A stretch of DNA of 5,742 nt. It comes from Flavobacterium psychrophilum. Lineage in GTDB: Bacteria; Bacteroidota; Bacteroidia; Flavobacteriales; Flavobacteriaceae. Positions 1-5,742 of the stretch are shown in pieces. Under the pieces are notes generated by a model that saw nothing but the letters and a program-made list of their open reading frames with translations, searched no databases and was not told the DNA's origin. The DNA lies in contig DZCQ01000024.1 of NCBI GenBank assembly GCA_022730285.1, positions 1-5,742 on the forward strand. The letters run 5' to 3'. Position 1 is the stretch's first letter; the number at the start of each line of letters is the position of its first letter. A program made the position numbers and the translations under genes.

Positions 1-515
1 TTTTATTAAAATTTGCCAATCGTGGTGATGCTTTTTTCTTTCAACAAAGACCAGGCAAAAATGGTAAGATTTTCAAAATTATCAAGTTTAAAACCATGAC
101 CGATGCCAAAGATGTTAATGGAAATTTGCTTCCAGATCGCGAAAGATTAACTAAAACAGGTAACTTTGTCCGTAAAACATCATTAGATGAAGTGCCACAA
201 TTAATCAATGTTTTAAAAGGCGACATGAGTTTGATAGGGCCAAGGCCTTTACTCACACAATATTTACACTTGTACAATGATTTTCAGAATCGAAGACACG
301 AAGTGAAACCAGGCATAACAGGGTGGGCACAAGTAAATGGAAGGAATGCTATTAGTTGGGACAAAAAGTTTGAATTAGATGTTTATTATGTAAAACATTT
401 ATCTTTTTTGTTAGACTTAAAAATTTTATTTTTAACTTTAAAAAAAGTTATTATTAGAGAAGGTATTAATGCGGAGAATTCTGCGACAATAGAACCTTTT
501 CAAGGACAATATTAA
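1..515 (+). CDS. pglC: PglC-like undecaprenyl-phosphate sugar phosphotransferase, 5' partial
   Basis: Initiating phosphoglycosyl transferase of the monotopic bacterial sugar transferase family. It transfers a sugar-1-phosphate from a UDP-sugar to undecaprenyl phosphate at the inner face of the cytoplasmic membrane. The frame is open from base 3 to the TAA at 513-515 (170 visible codons). The ATG at 96 is internal, because family sequence continues upstream of it ([19 protein letters not shown] at about 42-98). The catalytic Asp-Glu pair lies in SLDE (186-191). [10 protein letters not shown] (219-248) and [18 protein letters not shown] follow, as in C. jejuni PglC, which I recall as about 200 residues. 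About 30 residues are therefore missing, including the N-terminal re-entrant membrane helix. The C-terminal part ([10 protein letters not shown], then SFLLDLKI) is closer to PglC than to the larger WcaJ/WbaP enzymes. That resemblance and the pglDEF genes downstream suggest UDP-diNAc-bacillosamine as substrate, which is inference. The next gene starts 2 bases after the stop. Confidence 0.93.
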   Translation, partial: LLKFANRGDAFFFQQRPGKNGKIFKIIKFKTMTDAKDVNGNLLPDRERLTKTGNFVRKTSLDEVPQLINVLKGDMSLIGPRPLLTQYLHLYNDFQNRRHEVKPGITGWAQVNGRNAISWDKKFELDVYYVKHLSFLLDLKILFLTLKKVIIREGINAENSATIEPFQGQY

Positions 516-517
516 AT

Positions 518-1159
518 ATGAAAAAAATTGCTATAATAGGAGCGGGAGGATTTGGGCGAGAAGTAAAAATGTTGATTGACCAAATTAATTCGATTGAAAA
601 AAAATATGAATTTATTGGGTATTATGATGATGGAAAACTAAAAGGAGAAAAAATTAACGGGTTCCCTGTTTTAGGAAATACAGACGACCTAAATACTATC
701 CAAGAACCTATTTTAGTTGTTCTAGCTCTTGGAAATCCAATTCATAAAGAAAAGGTAGTGCGAAAAATCAATAATTTTAAAGTGACTTTTGAAACGTTAA
801 TTCACCCTTCAGTAATTATTGGAAATGATGGTGTGACTATTGGTAATGGAACCGTTATTTGTGCGAGTTGTATTATAACTTGCAATATAAATATACAAAA
901 TTATGTCATTATAAATTTAGCCTGTACTATTGGACATGATACCATTATTAATGATTATGTTTCATTAATGCCAGGCGTAAATGTGTCTGGAGAAGTTAAT
1001 CTTTGCGAAGGAGTTTATATTGGTACAGGTGCAAAAATTATTAACCAAGTAGAAATTGGTAAAAATTCTATAATAGGTGCTGGAGCTGTTGTCTCAAAAT
1101 CAATTCCAGAGAATTGTACTGCCGTTGGAATCCCTGCAAAACCTATAAAATTTCATTAA
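518..1159 (+). CDS. pglD: PglD-like sugar O/N-acyltransferase (left-handed beta-helix)
   Basis: Probable acetyl-CoA-dependent N-acetyltransferase acting on the C4 amine of a UDP-4-amino-4,6-dideoxy sugar, the last step to UDP-N,N'-diacetylbacillosamine. The 213-residue protein has the two-part NeuD/PglD layout. Residues 1 to about 85 are a Rossmann-like UDP-sugar-binding domain with the GAGGFGRE loop at 8-15 and a FIGYYDD segment. From about 95 to the end there are hexapeptide repeats of a left-handed beta-helix (IGNDGVTIGNGTVI, VYIGTGAKI, IGKNSIIGAGAVV) and the typical GIPAKPI tail. His140 in TIGHD aligns with the catalytic base of PglD (His125 in C. jejuni, from memory), followed here by Asp141 where PglD has Glu. 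The ATG lies 2 bases after the pglC stop, and the stop lies 1 base before the pglE start, so translation is probably coupled. The acyl group cannot be read from sequence, and acetyl is assumed. Related NeuD proteins acylate sialic acids, but the neighbours favour PglD. Confidence 0.9.
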   Translation: MKKIAIIGAGGFGREVKMLIDQINSIEKKYEFIGYYDDGKLKGEKINGFPVLGNTDDLNTIQEPILVVLALGNPIHKEKVVRKINNFKVTFETLIHPSVIIGNDGVTIGNGTVICASCIITCNINIQNYVIINLACTIGHDTIINDYVSLMPGVNVSGEVNLCEGVYIGTGAKIINQVEIGKNSIIGAGAVVSKSIPENCTAVGIPAKPIKFH

Positions 1160-1160
1160 A

Positions 1161-2306
1161 ATGAATAATTCAAAAATATGGCTTTCGTCGCCACACATGG
1201 GCGGAACCGAACAAGACTTTGTAAACGAGGCTTTTGCAACCAATTGGGTAGCACCATTGGGGCCAAATGTAATGGGTTTTGAGCAAGATCTAGAAAAATA
1301 TATTGGACAAAATTCGTATGTTGCTGCGTTAAGTTCCGGAACTGCAGCCTTGCATTTAGGATTGATTTTATTAGGCGTTAAATCTGGAGACGAGGTTATC
1401 TGCCAGAGTATGACGTTTTCCGCATCGGCAAATCCTATTATGTATTTGGGAGCAACTCCTATTTTTATTGATAGTGAACCCGAAACATGGAATTTGTGTC
1501 CAATAGCTTTAGAAGAAGCAATCCTTGACAGTATTTCCAAAGGGAATAGGCCAAAAGCAATTATAGCCGTACATTTGTACGGAATGCCATATAAAGTAGA
1601 GAAAATTCATGCAGTTGCCAAAAAATACGGAATTCCAATTCTAGAAGATAGTGCTGAAGCATTAGGAAGTAACTACAAAGAAGGAAAATGTGGCACTTTT
1701 GGAGATATTAGTGTTTTATCTTTTAACGGAAACAAAATCATTACTACTTCTGGAGGAGGAGCATTGGTTACAAAGAACAAAGAGACGAAAGAAAAAGCTG
1801 TTTTTTTGGCCACACAAGCTCGAGACAATGCACCTCATTACCAGCATAGTGAAGTTGGCTACAATTATAGAATGAGTAATATTTGTGCAGGAATTGGTCG
1901 AGGTCAAATGCAAGTCTTGGACAGTCATGTGGCTCTTAGAAGAGAGATGCATCGGTTTTACTCATCTATTTTTAAAGATATTGATGGAGTTTCTATGCAA
2001 AAAGAACCAAATGGAGATTATTTTTCTAATTTTTGGCTTTCGGCAATTGTAATTAATCCAAACAAAACAAATGGGAAAACAAGAGAGGATTTAAGATTGT
2101 TTCTTGAAGAGGTAAATATTGAAACACGTCCGTTATGGAAACCAATGCATTTGCAACCAATTTTTAAAGAATATCTATATTATGGTGGTAAAACCTCTGA
2201 AGATTTGTTTGAAAATGGATTGTGCTTGCCGTCTGGTTCTAATATAACAGATGATGAAAAAAACAGAATAGCTACAAATATTCAGATTTTTTTTAATAAA
2301 TTATAA
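1161..2306 (+). CDS. pglE: PglE-like UDP-4-keto-sugar aminotransferase (DegT/DnrJ/EryC1 family)
   Basis: PLP-dependent aminotransferase expected to convert the UDP-4-keto-6-deoxy sugar made by the PglF-like enzyme into its 4-amino form, with glutamate as the usual donor. The 381-residue length matches the family. The N-terminal SSPHMGG and NWVAPLGP motifs are shared with C. jejuni PglE and related aminotransferases. The PLP phosphate-binding segment SSGTAALHLGL follows. Asp163 in LEDSAEALGS should pair with the pyridine nitrogen. Lys192 in FNGNKIITTSGGG is the expected Schiff-base lysine. Other typical motifs are the YNYRMSN segment and, near the C-terminus, IETRPLWKPMH and CLPSG. All expected active-site residues are present. 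It is cytoplasmic. The ATG lies 1 base after the pglD stop, and another gene begins about 61 bases downstream. The family includes PseC, WecE, ArnB and GDP-perosamine synthases, but the IETRPLWKPMH/GNKIITT combination and the gene context fit PglE best. The stereochemistry at C4 is inferred. Confidence 0.92.
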   Translation: MNNSKIWLSSPHMGGTEQDFVNEAFATNWVAPLGPNVMGFEQDLEKYIGQNSYVAALSSGTAALHLGLILLGVKSGDEVICQSMTFSASANPIMYLGATPIFIDSEPETWNLCPIALEEAILDSISKGNRPKAIIAVHLYGMPYKVEKIHAVAKKYGIPILEDSAEALGSNYKEGKCGTFGDISVLSFNGNKIITTSGGGALVTKNKETKEKAVFLATQARDNAPHYQHSEVGYNYRMSNICAGIGRGQMQVLDSHVALRREMHRFYSSIFKDIDGVSMQKEPNGDYFSNFWLSAIVINPNKTNGKTREDLRLFLEEVNIETRPLWKPMHLQPIFKEYLYYGGKTSEDLFENGLCLPSGSNITDDEKNRIATNIQIFFNKL

Positions 2307-2367
2307 AATATATAATTTAATTTCTCGTTTCTTTGTTGATAATATATCGATTTTAAAAAATAATAAT
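2307..2367 (+). other. pglE-pglF intergenic gap with A-rich start context
   Basis: This 61-base A/T-rich gap is far longer than the 1-2 base gaps between the preceding genes. The bases just before the TTG at 2368 are A-rich (ttttaaaaaataataat), which suits initiation in Bacteroidota, where A-rich leaders replace Shine-Dalgarno pairing. A TTTG at 2332-2335 and a taatttg at 2364-2370 loosely resemble -33 and -7 promoter elements, but the -7 candidate is one base short of TAnnTTTG. If it were a promoter, transcription would begin downstream of the TTG, and translation would have to start at the ATG at 2419. I see no hairpin or terminator here. Confidence 0.25.
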
Positions 2368-4332
2368 TTGGAAATAGAAGAAAAAGCAAAGATAAAATCA
2401 GTACTCAAACAAATTTTGATGTATAATTCAAGAACAAGTTTTAATATTAAAAATTTAGGATATTTGCCTAGATGGGTAATTTTATTTATTGATATTACAA
2501 TAATTTTTTTTGCTGCTATTTTGACTTATCTTTTATTTTCGGGGATAGGTTTGCAATATTATTCTTCCAGAAACGAAGCATTTAAAATTTCTCTTTTTTT
2601 TGTAGTTAATATTTTCTTTTTCTGGTGGTTTAAAACCTATTCAGGCATTATTAGGCATTCCTCGTTTATAGACGCGATCAAAATTGTTTTTGCACAAGGA
2701 GCCTCTTTTATAGTTCTAGTAACTGTAAATTATACTCACATTTTAGTGTATAAGCAATCTTTGTTTCTTACAACAGCATTAATTGTAAATACCATTTTTT
2801 CTTTCTCTTTTTTATTTTTATACAGAGTTTTAGTAAAACAATTTTTTGAAATATATTTTAAAGGAGTTCAAGATCAAAAGTTGGTAAGAGCTTTAGTTTA
2901 TGGCTCTGATGCAAATGCAATTTCAGTATCGAATGCATTAATGTCTGAGATGCCATTGCGATTTAAAATTTTAGGATTTATAGATAAAAATAACTCCAAT
3001 GCTTCCAAAAGAATTTTAGATTTACCCATTTTAAATAAAAGAAAAAAAATAGCAGTACTAATGCGTTCCATGAATGCCGAAGTATTGATTATTGTGGACA
3101 AAGCACTTACTAAGACTGATCAAATTGCAATTGTAGAAGAATGTTTAGAATATAATTTAAAAGTATATACCGTTCCATTAATTTCAAATTGGGAAGATCA
3201 AACAGAAATTTCTAAAAAAATAAAAAGTTTTCAAATAGAAGATTTATTGGACAGAAACCCTATTGTGCTTGGAACAAATGCCATTTCTAAACAGACAAAA
3301 GGGAAAATAATTTTGATAACAGGAGCAGCTGGATCTATTGGTAGCGAAATTGTAAGACAAATAATTAGCTTTAATCCAGAATGTATTCTTTTGCTAGACC
3401 AAGCAGAAACACCATTGCACGAACTTTCTCTCGAAATTAGTAATCAGATTTCCAAAATAAAAGTAATTCCAATTATTTTAGATGTTAGGGATATAAAGGG
3501 AATGGATAAAATTTTTGAAAAATACAAACCTAATTTGGTATATCATGCTGCGGCTTACAAGCATGTTCCTTTAATGGAAGAAAACCCTTCACAAGCTATA
3601 TTTGTAAACGTTTTAGGGACTAAAATACTGGCAGATTTATCTATAAAATACAAAGTGGAAACATTTATAATGATATCTACAGACAAAGCAGTAAATCCAA
3701 GTAATGTGATGGGAGCAAGTAAGCGTATTGCCGAAATGTATGTGCAATCTTTATTTTATGCCAAATCTAGCTTGAGTAGTAATACAAAATTTATAACCAC
3801 TCGTTTTGGAAATGTACTAGGCTCTAATGGGTCTGTAGTGCCATTGTTTACAAGACAAATTAACGAGGGTGGACCAATAACCATTACACACAAAGAAATA
3901 ATTAGATATTTTATGACCATTCCCGAAGCTTGTCAATTGGTATTAGAAGCTGCAACCATGGGAAATGGAGGAGAAATATACATTTTTGATATGGGGAAAC
4001 CAGTTAAAATATATGATTTGGCCATAAAAATGATTAAGCTTGCAGGTTTTGTACCAAATAAAGATATTGAAATTATCATAACAGGTTTGCGTCCTGGTGA
4101 AAAATTATATGAAGAACTATTAAACGATAAAAGTAAAACACTACCAACTCATCACGAAAAAATCATGATAGCTCAGGAAGAGGTATGCTCTTTTGCAGAA
4201 ATAGAAACAAAGGTAAATGAATTAATTGAAGAATGCTCTACTTATCATAACTTGGCAATTGTAACCAAGATGAAACAATTAATACCAGAGTTTAAGAGTA
4301 TGAATTCTATTTTTGAATCTCTAGATAAATAA
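2368..4332 (+). CDS. pglF: PglF-like membrane-bound UDP-GlcNAc 4,6-dehydratase
   Basis: Probable NAD+-dependent UDP-GlcNAc C4,6-dehydratase, first enzyme of the bacillosamine route, embedded in the cytoplasmic membrane. The 654-residue product (counted from TTG) has four hydrophobic segments at about 36-57, 72-90, 104-122 and 132-152. A CoA-binding-like Rossmann domain follows, starting near VRALVYGSD (173-181), and then an SDR domain from about 312. SDR features are the TGAAGSIG cofactor loop (318-325), YHAAAYKHVPLMEENP (392-407), and STDKAVNPSNVMGASK (437-452). Thr438-Asp439-Lys440, with Met448 in place of the usual catalytic Tyr, and Lys452 match the PglF active site (Thr395/Asp396/Lys397/Met405 in C. 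jejuni, from memory) at a constant offset of 43. The C-terminal GLRPGEKLYEELL motif is typical of the CapD/FlaA1/WbpM group. The start is uncertain: TTG at 2368 has an A-rich leader, while ATG at 2419 (residue 18) would still keep all four membrane segments. CapD-like epimerases are the main alternative, but pglC-D-E next door favours PglF. Confidence 0.88.
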   Translation: MEIEEKAKIKSVLKQILMYNSRTSFNIKNLGYLPRWVILFIDITIIFFAAILTYLLFSGIGLQYYSSRNEAFKISLFFVVNIFFFWWFKTYSGIIRHSSFIDAIKIVFAQGASFIVLVTVNYTHILVYKQSLFLTTALIVNTIFSFSFLFLYRVLVKQFFEIYFKGVQDQKLVRALVYGSDANAISVSNALMSEMPLRFKILGFIDKNNSNASKRILDLPILNKRKKIAVLMRSMNAEVLIIVDKALTKTDQIAIVEECLEYNLKVYTVPLISNWEDQTEISKKIKSFQIEDLLDRNPIVLGTNAISKQTKGKIILITGAAGSIGSEIVRQIISFNPECILLLDQAETPLHELSLEISNQISKIKVIPIILDVRDIKGMDKIFEKYKPNLVYHAAAYKHVPLMEENPSQAIFVNVLGTKILADLSIKYKVETFIMISTDKAVNPSNVMGASKRIAEMYVQSLFYAKSSLSSNTKFITTRFGNVLGSNGSVVPLFTRQINEGGPITITHKEIIRYFMTIPEACQLVLEAATMGNGGEIYIFDMGKPVKIYDLAIKMIKLAGFVPNKDIEIIITGLRPGEKLYEELLNDKSKTLPTHHEKIMIAQEEVCSFAEIETKVNELIEECSTYHNLAIVTKMKQLIPEFKSMNSIFESLDK

Positions 4333-4375
4333 TAAAAATAAACTATTAGCAGCCGTCTTTTTTTAACAAAAAATG

Positions 4376-4383
4376 TATCTTTG
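4376..4383 (+). promoter_or_regulatory. Bacteroidota-type -7 promoter element (TATCTTTG) upstream of wza
   Basis: TATCTTTG is an exact match to the TAnnTTTG -7 consensus used by the primary sigma factor of Flavobacterium and Bacteroides. It lies in the 68-base gap after pglF, behind a T-tract (4358-4364) and an A-tract. The expected start of transcription, a few bases downstream, would leave a leader of only about 10-15 bases before the ATG at 4401. No TTG/TTTG -33 element occurs at the usual 17-23 base spacing, so this is a half-site supported by position and sequence only. It could give wza-wzc expression independent of the upstream sugar genes. Confidence 0.6.
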
Positions 4384-4400
4384 CCTCAAATTTTTTAAAT

Positions 4401-5198
4401 ATGAAATTAAGTAAAAAACTATTTTTTCTGTTTGCAATTGCCTTATTAGGATTCCTAACATCTTGCTCTCAGCAAAAATATATTGCATATTATCAAAATA
4501 TAGATCAATTATCTACTGAAAACGCACAAAAATCATTTGAATCTCAAATTCAACCAGACGATTTATTACTAATATTAGTCTCGGCAGCAGATCCAGAAAT
4601 AGCAGCTCCTTTTAATTTAGGTGTTTCTGTAAATTCTAGTGTTACAAACCAATCTGTAGCAGGACAACAGCAGCAACAATTGTATTTAGTAAATAGTCAG
4701 GGAAATATCCAATTTCCTGTTCTAGGCGAAATAAATATAGCAGGAAAAACAAAGGAAGAAGCAACTACCGAGCTTAAAAATAAACTGAAATTATATATTA
4801 AAGATGCTATTGTAAACATACGTATCATGAATTTTAAAATTACAGTACAAGGAGAAGTTGCCAAACCAGGAATTTTTACAATAGCTAGTGAACGTGTTAC
4901 TTTGCCAGAAGCACTCAGTTTAGCAGGCGATTTAACCATTTATGGAAAAAGAAATAACATAATTCTTGTAAGAGAAATAAATAATAAAAAAACATTTAAT
5001 AGAATAGACATTACAAAAGCAGATTTTATCAATTCTCCTTTTTATTACCTTTCTCAAAATGACTTAATTTATGTAGAACCGAACAAAGGTAAGTCTAACA
5101 CTTCTACAGGATTTACTCAAAATGGACCTATTTGGATTGCAATTGCATCTTTAGTATCGTCCGTAGTTTTGTCTATATTTATAATTAATAAAAAATAA
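4401..5198 (+). CDS. wza: Wza-like polysaccharide export lipoprotein (Poly_export + SLBB)
   Basis: Outer-membrane polysaccharide export protein of the Wza/GumB/OPX family, expected to form an oligomeric channel that works with the Wzc-like protein encoded next. The 265-residue precursor starts with a lysine-rich, hydrophobic signal peptide ending in the lipobox LTSC, so lipid would attach to Cys22. The Poly_export domain runs from about 45 to 140 and includes IQPDDLL (50-56). It also holds a loop of five glutamines (89-93), probably a variable insertion. One SLBB domain begins at about 147 with ITVQGEVAKPG (147-157). The protein is much shorter than E. coli Wza (about 379 residues, from memory) and has fewer SLBB repeats. 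It ends in a hydrophobic helix (about 243-262) followed by NKK, which may be the outer-membrane-spanning segment. The ATG is preceded by an A/T-rich leader and the TATCTTTG element. wzc follows after 9 bases, so the two are probably cotranscribed. Confidence 0.92.
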   Translation: MKLSKKLFFLFAIALLGFLTSCSQQKYIAYYQNIDQLSTENAQKSFESQIQPDDLLLILVSAADPEIAAPFNLGVSVNSSVTNQSVAGQQQQQLYLVNSQGNIQFPVLGEINIAGKTKEEATTELKNKLKLYIKDAIVNIRIMNFKITVQGEVAKPGIFTIASERVTLPEALSLAGDLTIYGKRNNIILVREINNKKTFNRIDITKADFINSPFYYLSQNDLIYVEPNKGKSNTSTGFTQNGPIWIAIASLVSSVVLSIFIINKK

Positions 5199-5207
5199 AA
5201 TATTATT

Positions 5208-5742
5208 ATGCTAAATTCACCAGTAACCAATAATTCTATCGAGAATAATGAATCAATCAATTTGAGAGATTTATTGTTTAAATATTTAATTCATTGGAAG
5301 TGGTTTCTAGTTAGTTTACTTCTTTTTGTTATTGGAGCAAAATTATATTTGCGTTACTCCATTCCAGAATACAAAACACGATCTACTCTTTTAATCAAAA
5401 GGGAAGATTCTGGTGCTATGTCAGAACTTGCAGCATTTCAGGATTTATCTATGTTTTCTTCTAACGGAAGAGATCTTGACGATGAAATAGAGGTGTTAAA
5501 GTCTCGTACTCTTATCGAAAAAACAATCAAAGAAGGGAATTTTAATATATCTTATATACTAGAAGGGCGAATTAAATCTTCCGAATCTTACGACAATGAC
5601 ATTCCTATTGAGGTAGATTTTATTCAAAAAGCGAAAGATTTTTATACCATTGATACTACTTTTTTTTTAAAAAAAATAAATTCGACTAGTTTTCAATTAT
5701 ATTCTCAAAAGGATAGTCTTGCAGGAAATTATAAATACGGAG
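5208..5742 (+). CDS. wzc: Wzc-like polysaccharide co-polymerase / chain-length determinant, 3' partial
   Basis: N-terminal part (178 complete codons) of an inner-membrane polysaccharide co-polymerase that sets chain length and couples polymerisation to export through the Wza-like channel. The frame is open from the ATG at 5208 to the window end. A polar N-terminus (about 1-18) leads into LRDLLFKYLIHWKWF and a first transmembrane helix at about 31-48. The periplasmic Wzz domain then begins with IPEYKTRSTLLIKRED (52-67), and DDEIEVLKSRTLIEKTIK (91-108) is a hallmark of this family. Full-length flavobacterial homologues usually end in a second membrane helix and a cytoplasmic BY-kinase domain with a tyrosine-rich tail. 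None of that is inside the window, so kinase activity is only expected. The gene starts 9 bases after wza, behind an A/T-rich leader. A T9A8 tract lies within the coding sequence at 5660-5676. Confidence 0.9.
   Translation, partial: MLNSPVTNNSIENNESINLRDLLFKYLIHWKWFLVSLLLFVIGAKLYLRYSIPEYKTRSTLLIKREDSGAMSELAAFQDLSMFSSNGRDLDDEIEVLKSRTLIEKTIKEGNFNISYILEGRIKSSESYDNDIPIEVDFIQKAKDFYTIDTTFFLKKINSTSFQLYSQKDSLAGNYKYG
5660..5676 (+). repeat. T9A8 homopolymer tract inside wzc
   Basis: Nine T followed by eight A lie in frame within the wzc-like gene, read as act ttt ttt tta aaa aaa ata. Loss or gain of one base would end the protein almost at once: one alternative frame meets TAA at 5677-5679 and the other TAG at 5687-5689. 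The tract also contains the in-frame heptamers T TTA AAA and A AAA AAA, which resemble slippery sites. T8 runs are common elsewhere in this AT-rich window, so the tract may carry no function. Confidence 0.5.

Noticed and set aside
96..98. ATG as the real start of the PglC-like gene
   Set aside because: The same frame continues upstream to base 3 with conserved family sequence ([19 protein letters not shown]), so the ATG is internal and the gene is cut by the window edge.
1100..1540. 146-codon open frame on the minus strand across the pglD/pglE junction
   Set aside because: It lies antisense to two genes with clear family motifs, shows no recognisable domain, and has no start context of its own. 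It is a shadow of the sense coding sequence.
1690..1952. Short open frames on both strands inside pglE
   Set aside because: They overlap the PLP-lysine region of a well-supported aminotransferase in other frames and look like translated shadows.
2338..2352. gat-aatat-atc and atcgat palindromes in the pglE-pglF gap as an operator
   Set aside because: The arms are 3 bases long in A/T-rich sequence, which is expected by chance.
4333..4372. Rho-independent terminator after pglF, suggested by the T-run at 4358-4364
   Set aside because: No G/C-rich inverted repeat precedes the T-run; the bases before it (ctattagcagccgtc) do not form a stem. The run fits the T-rich upstream part of a flavobacterial promoter.
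4665..4679. Five-glutamine run in the Wza-like protein as a functional repeat
   Set aside because: It is short, uses mixed caa/cag codons, and sits where Poly_export domains commonly have a variable loop. A low-complexity loop is enough to explain it.

Overview
The window is AT-rich and carries six genes, all on the + strand and closely packed. They form part of a surface-polysaccharide (capsule or exopolysaccharide) locus. The organism is most likely a member of the Bacteroidota, probably family Flavobacteriaceae. The evidence is the low G+C, A-rich start contexts without Shine-Dalgarno motifs, a TAtcTTTG promoter element (fits the Bacteroidota TAnnTTTG consensus), and a short Wza-type lipoprotein followed directly by a Wzc-type protein. 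This placement is inference, since no taxonomic marker gene is present.

Region 1 (1-4332) encodes four proteins that resemble PglC, PglD, PglE and PglF of the Campylobacter jejuni N-glycosylation pathway, in that order. Together they give a complete route from UDP-GlcNAc to a lipid-linked bacillosamine-type sugar. The PglF-like membrane dehydratase makes the 4-keto-6-deoxy sugar and the PglE-like PLP enzyme aminates C4. The PglD-like left-handed beta-helix enzyme acylates the amine, and the PglC-like phosphoglycosyl transferase moves the sugar phosphate onto undecaprenyl phosphate. The first three genes are separated by only 1-2 bases. pglF follows after 61 bases and appears to start with TTG. 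The pglC-like gene lacks its beginning, roughly 30 codons, because the window starts inside it.

Region 2 (4333-5742) begins with a 68-base gap holding a good flavobacterial -7 promoter element. A Wza-like outer-membrane export lipoprotein follows, then the start of a Wzc-like chain-length/co-polymerase protein that runs off the right edge.

The simplest reading is that a bacillosamine-type residue starts each repeat unit on undecaprenyl phosphate. Enzymes outside the window would complete and polymerise the unit, and Wza/Wzc would control chain length and export. I see no RNA genes, mobile elements, CRISPR arrays or convincing terminator. The enzyme families are known. The points worth a second look are the complete PglC-D-E-F set beside Wza/Wzc, the Met-type PglF active site, the C-terminal helix of the Wza-like protein, the uncertain pglF start, and a T9A8 tract inside wzc.
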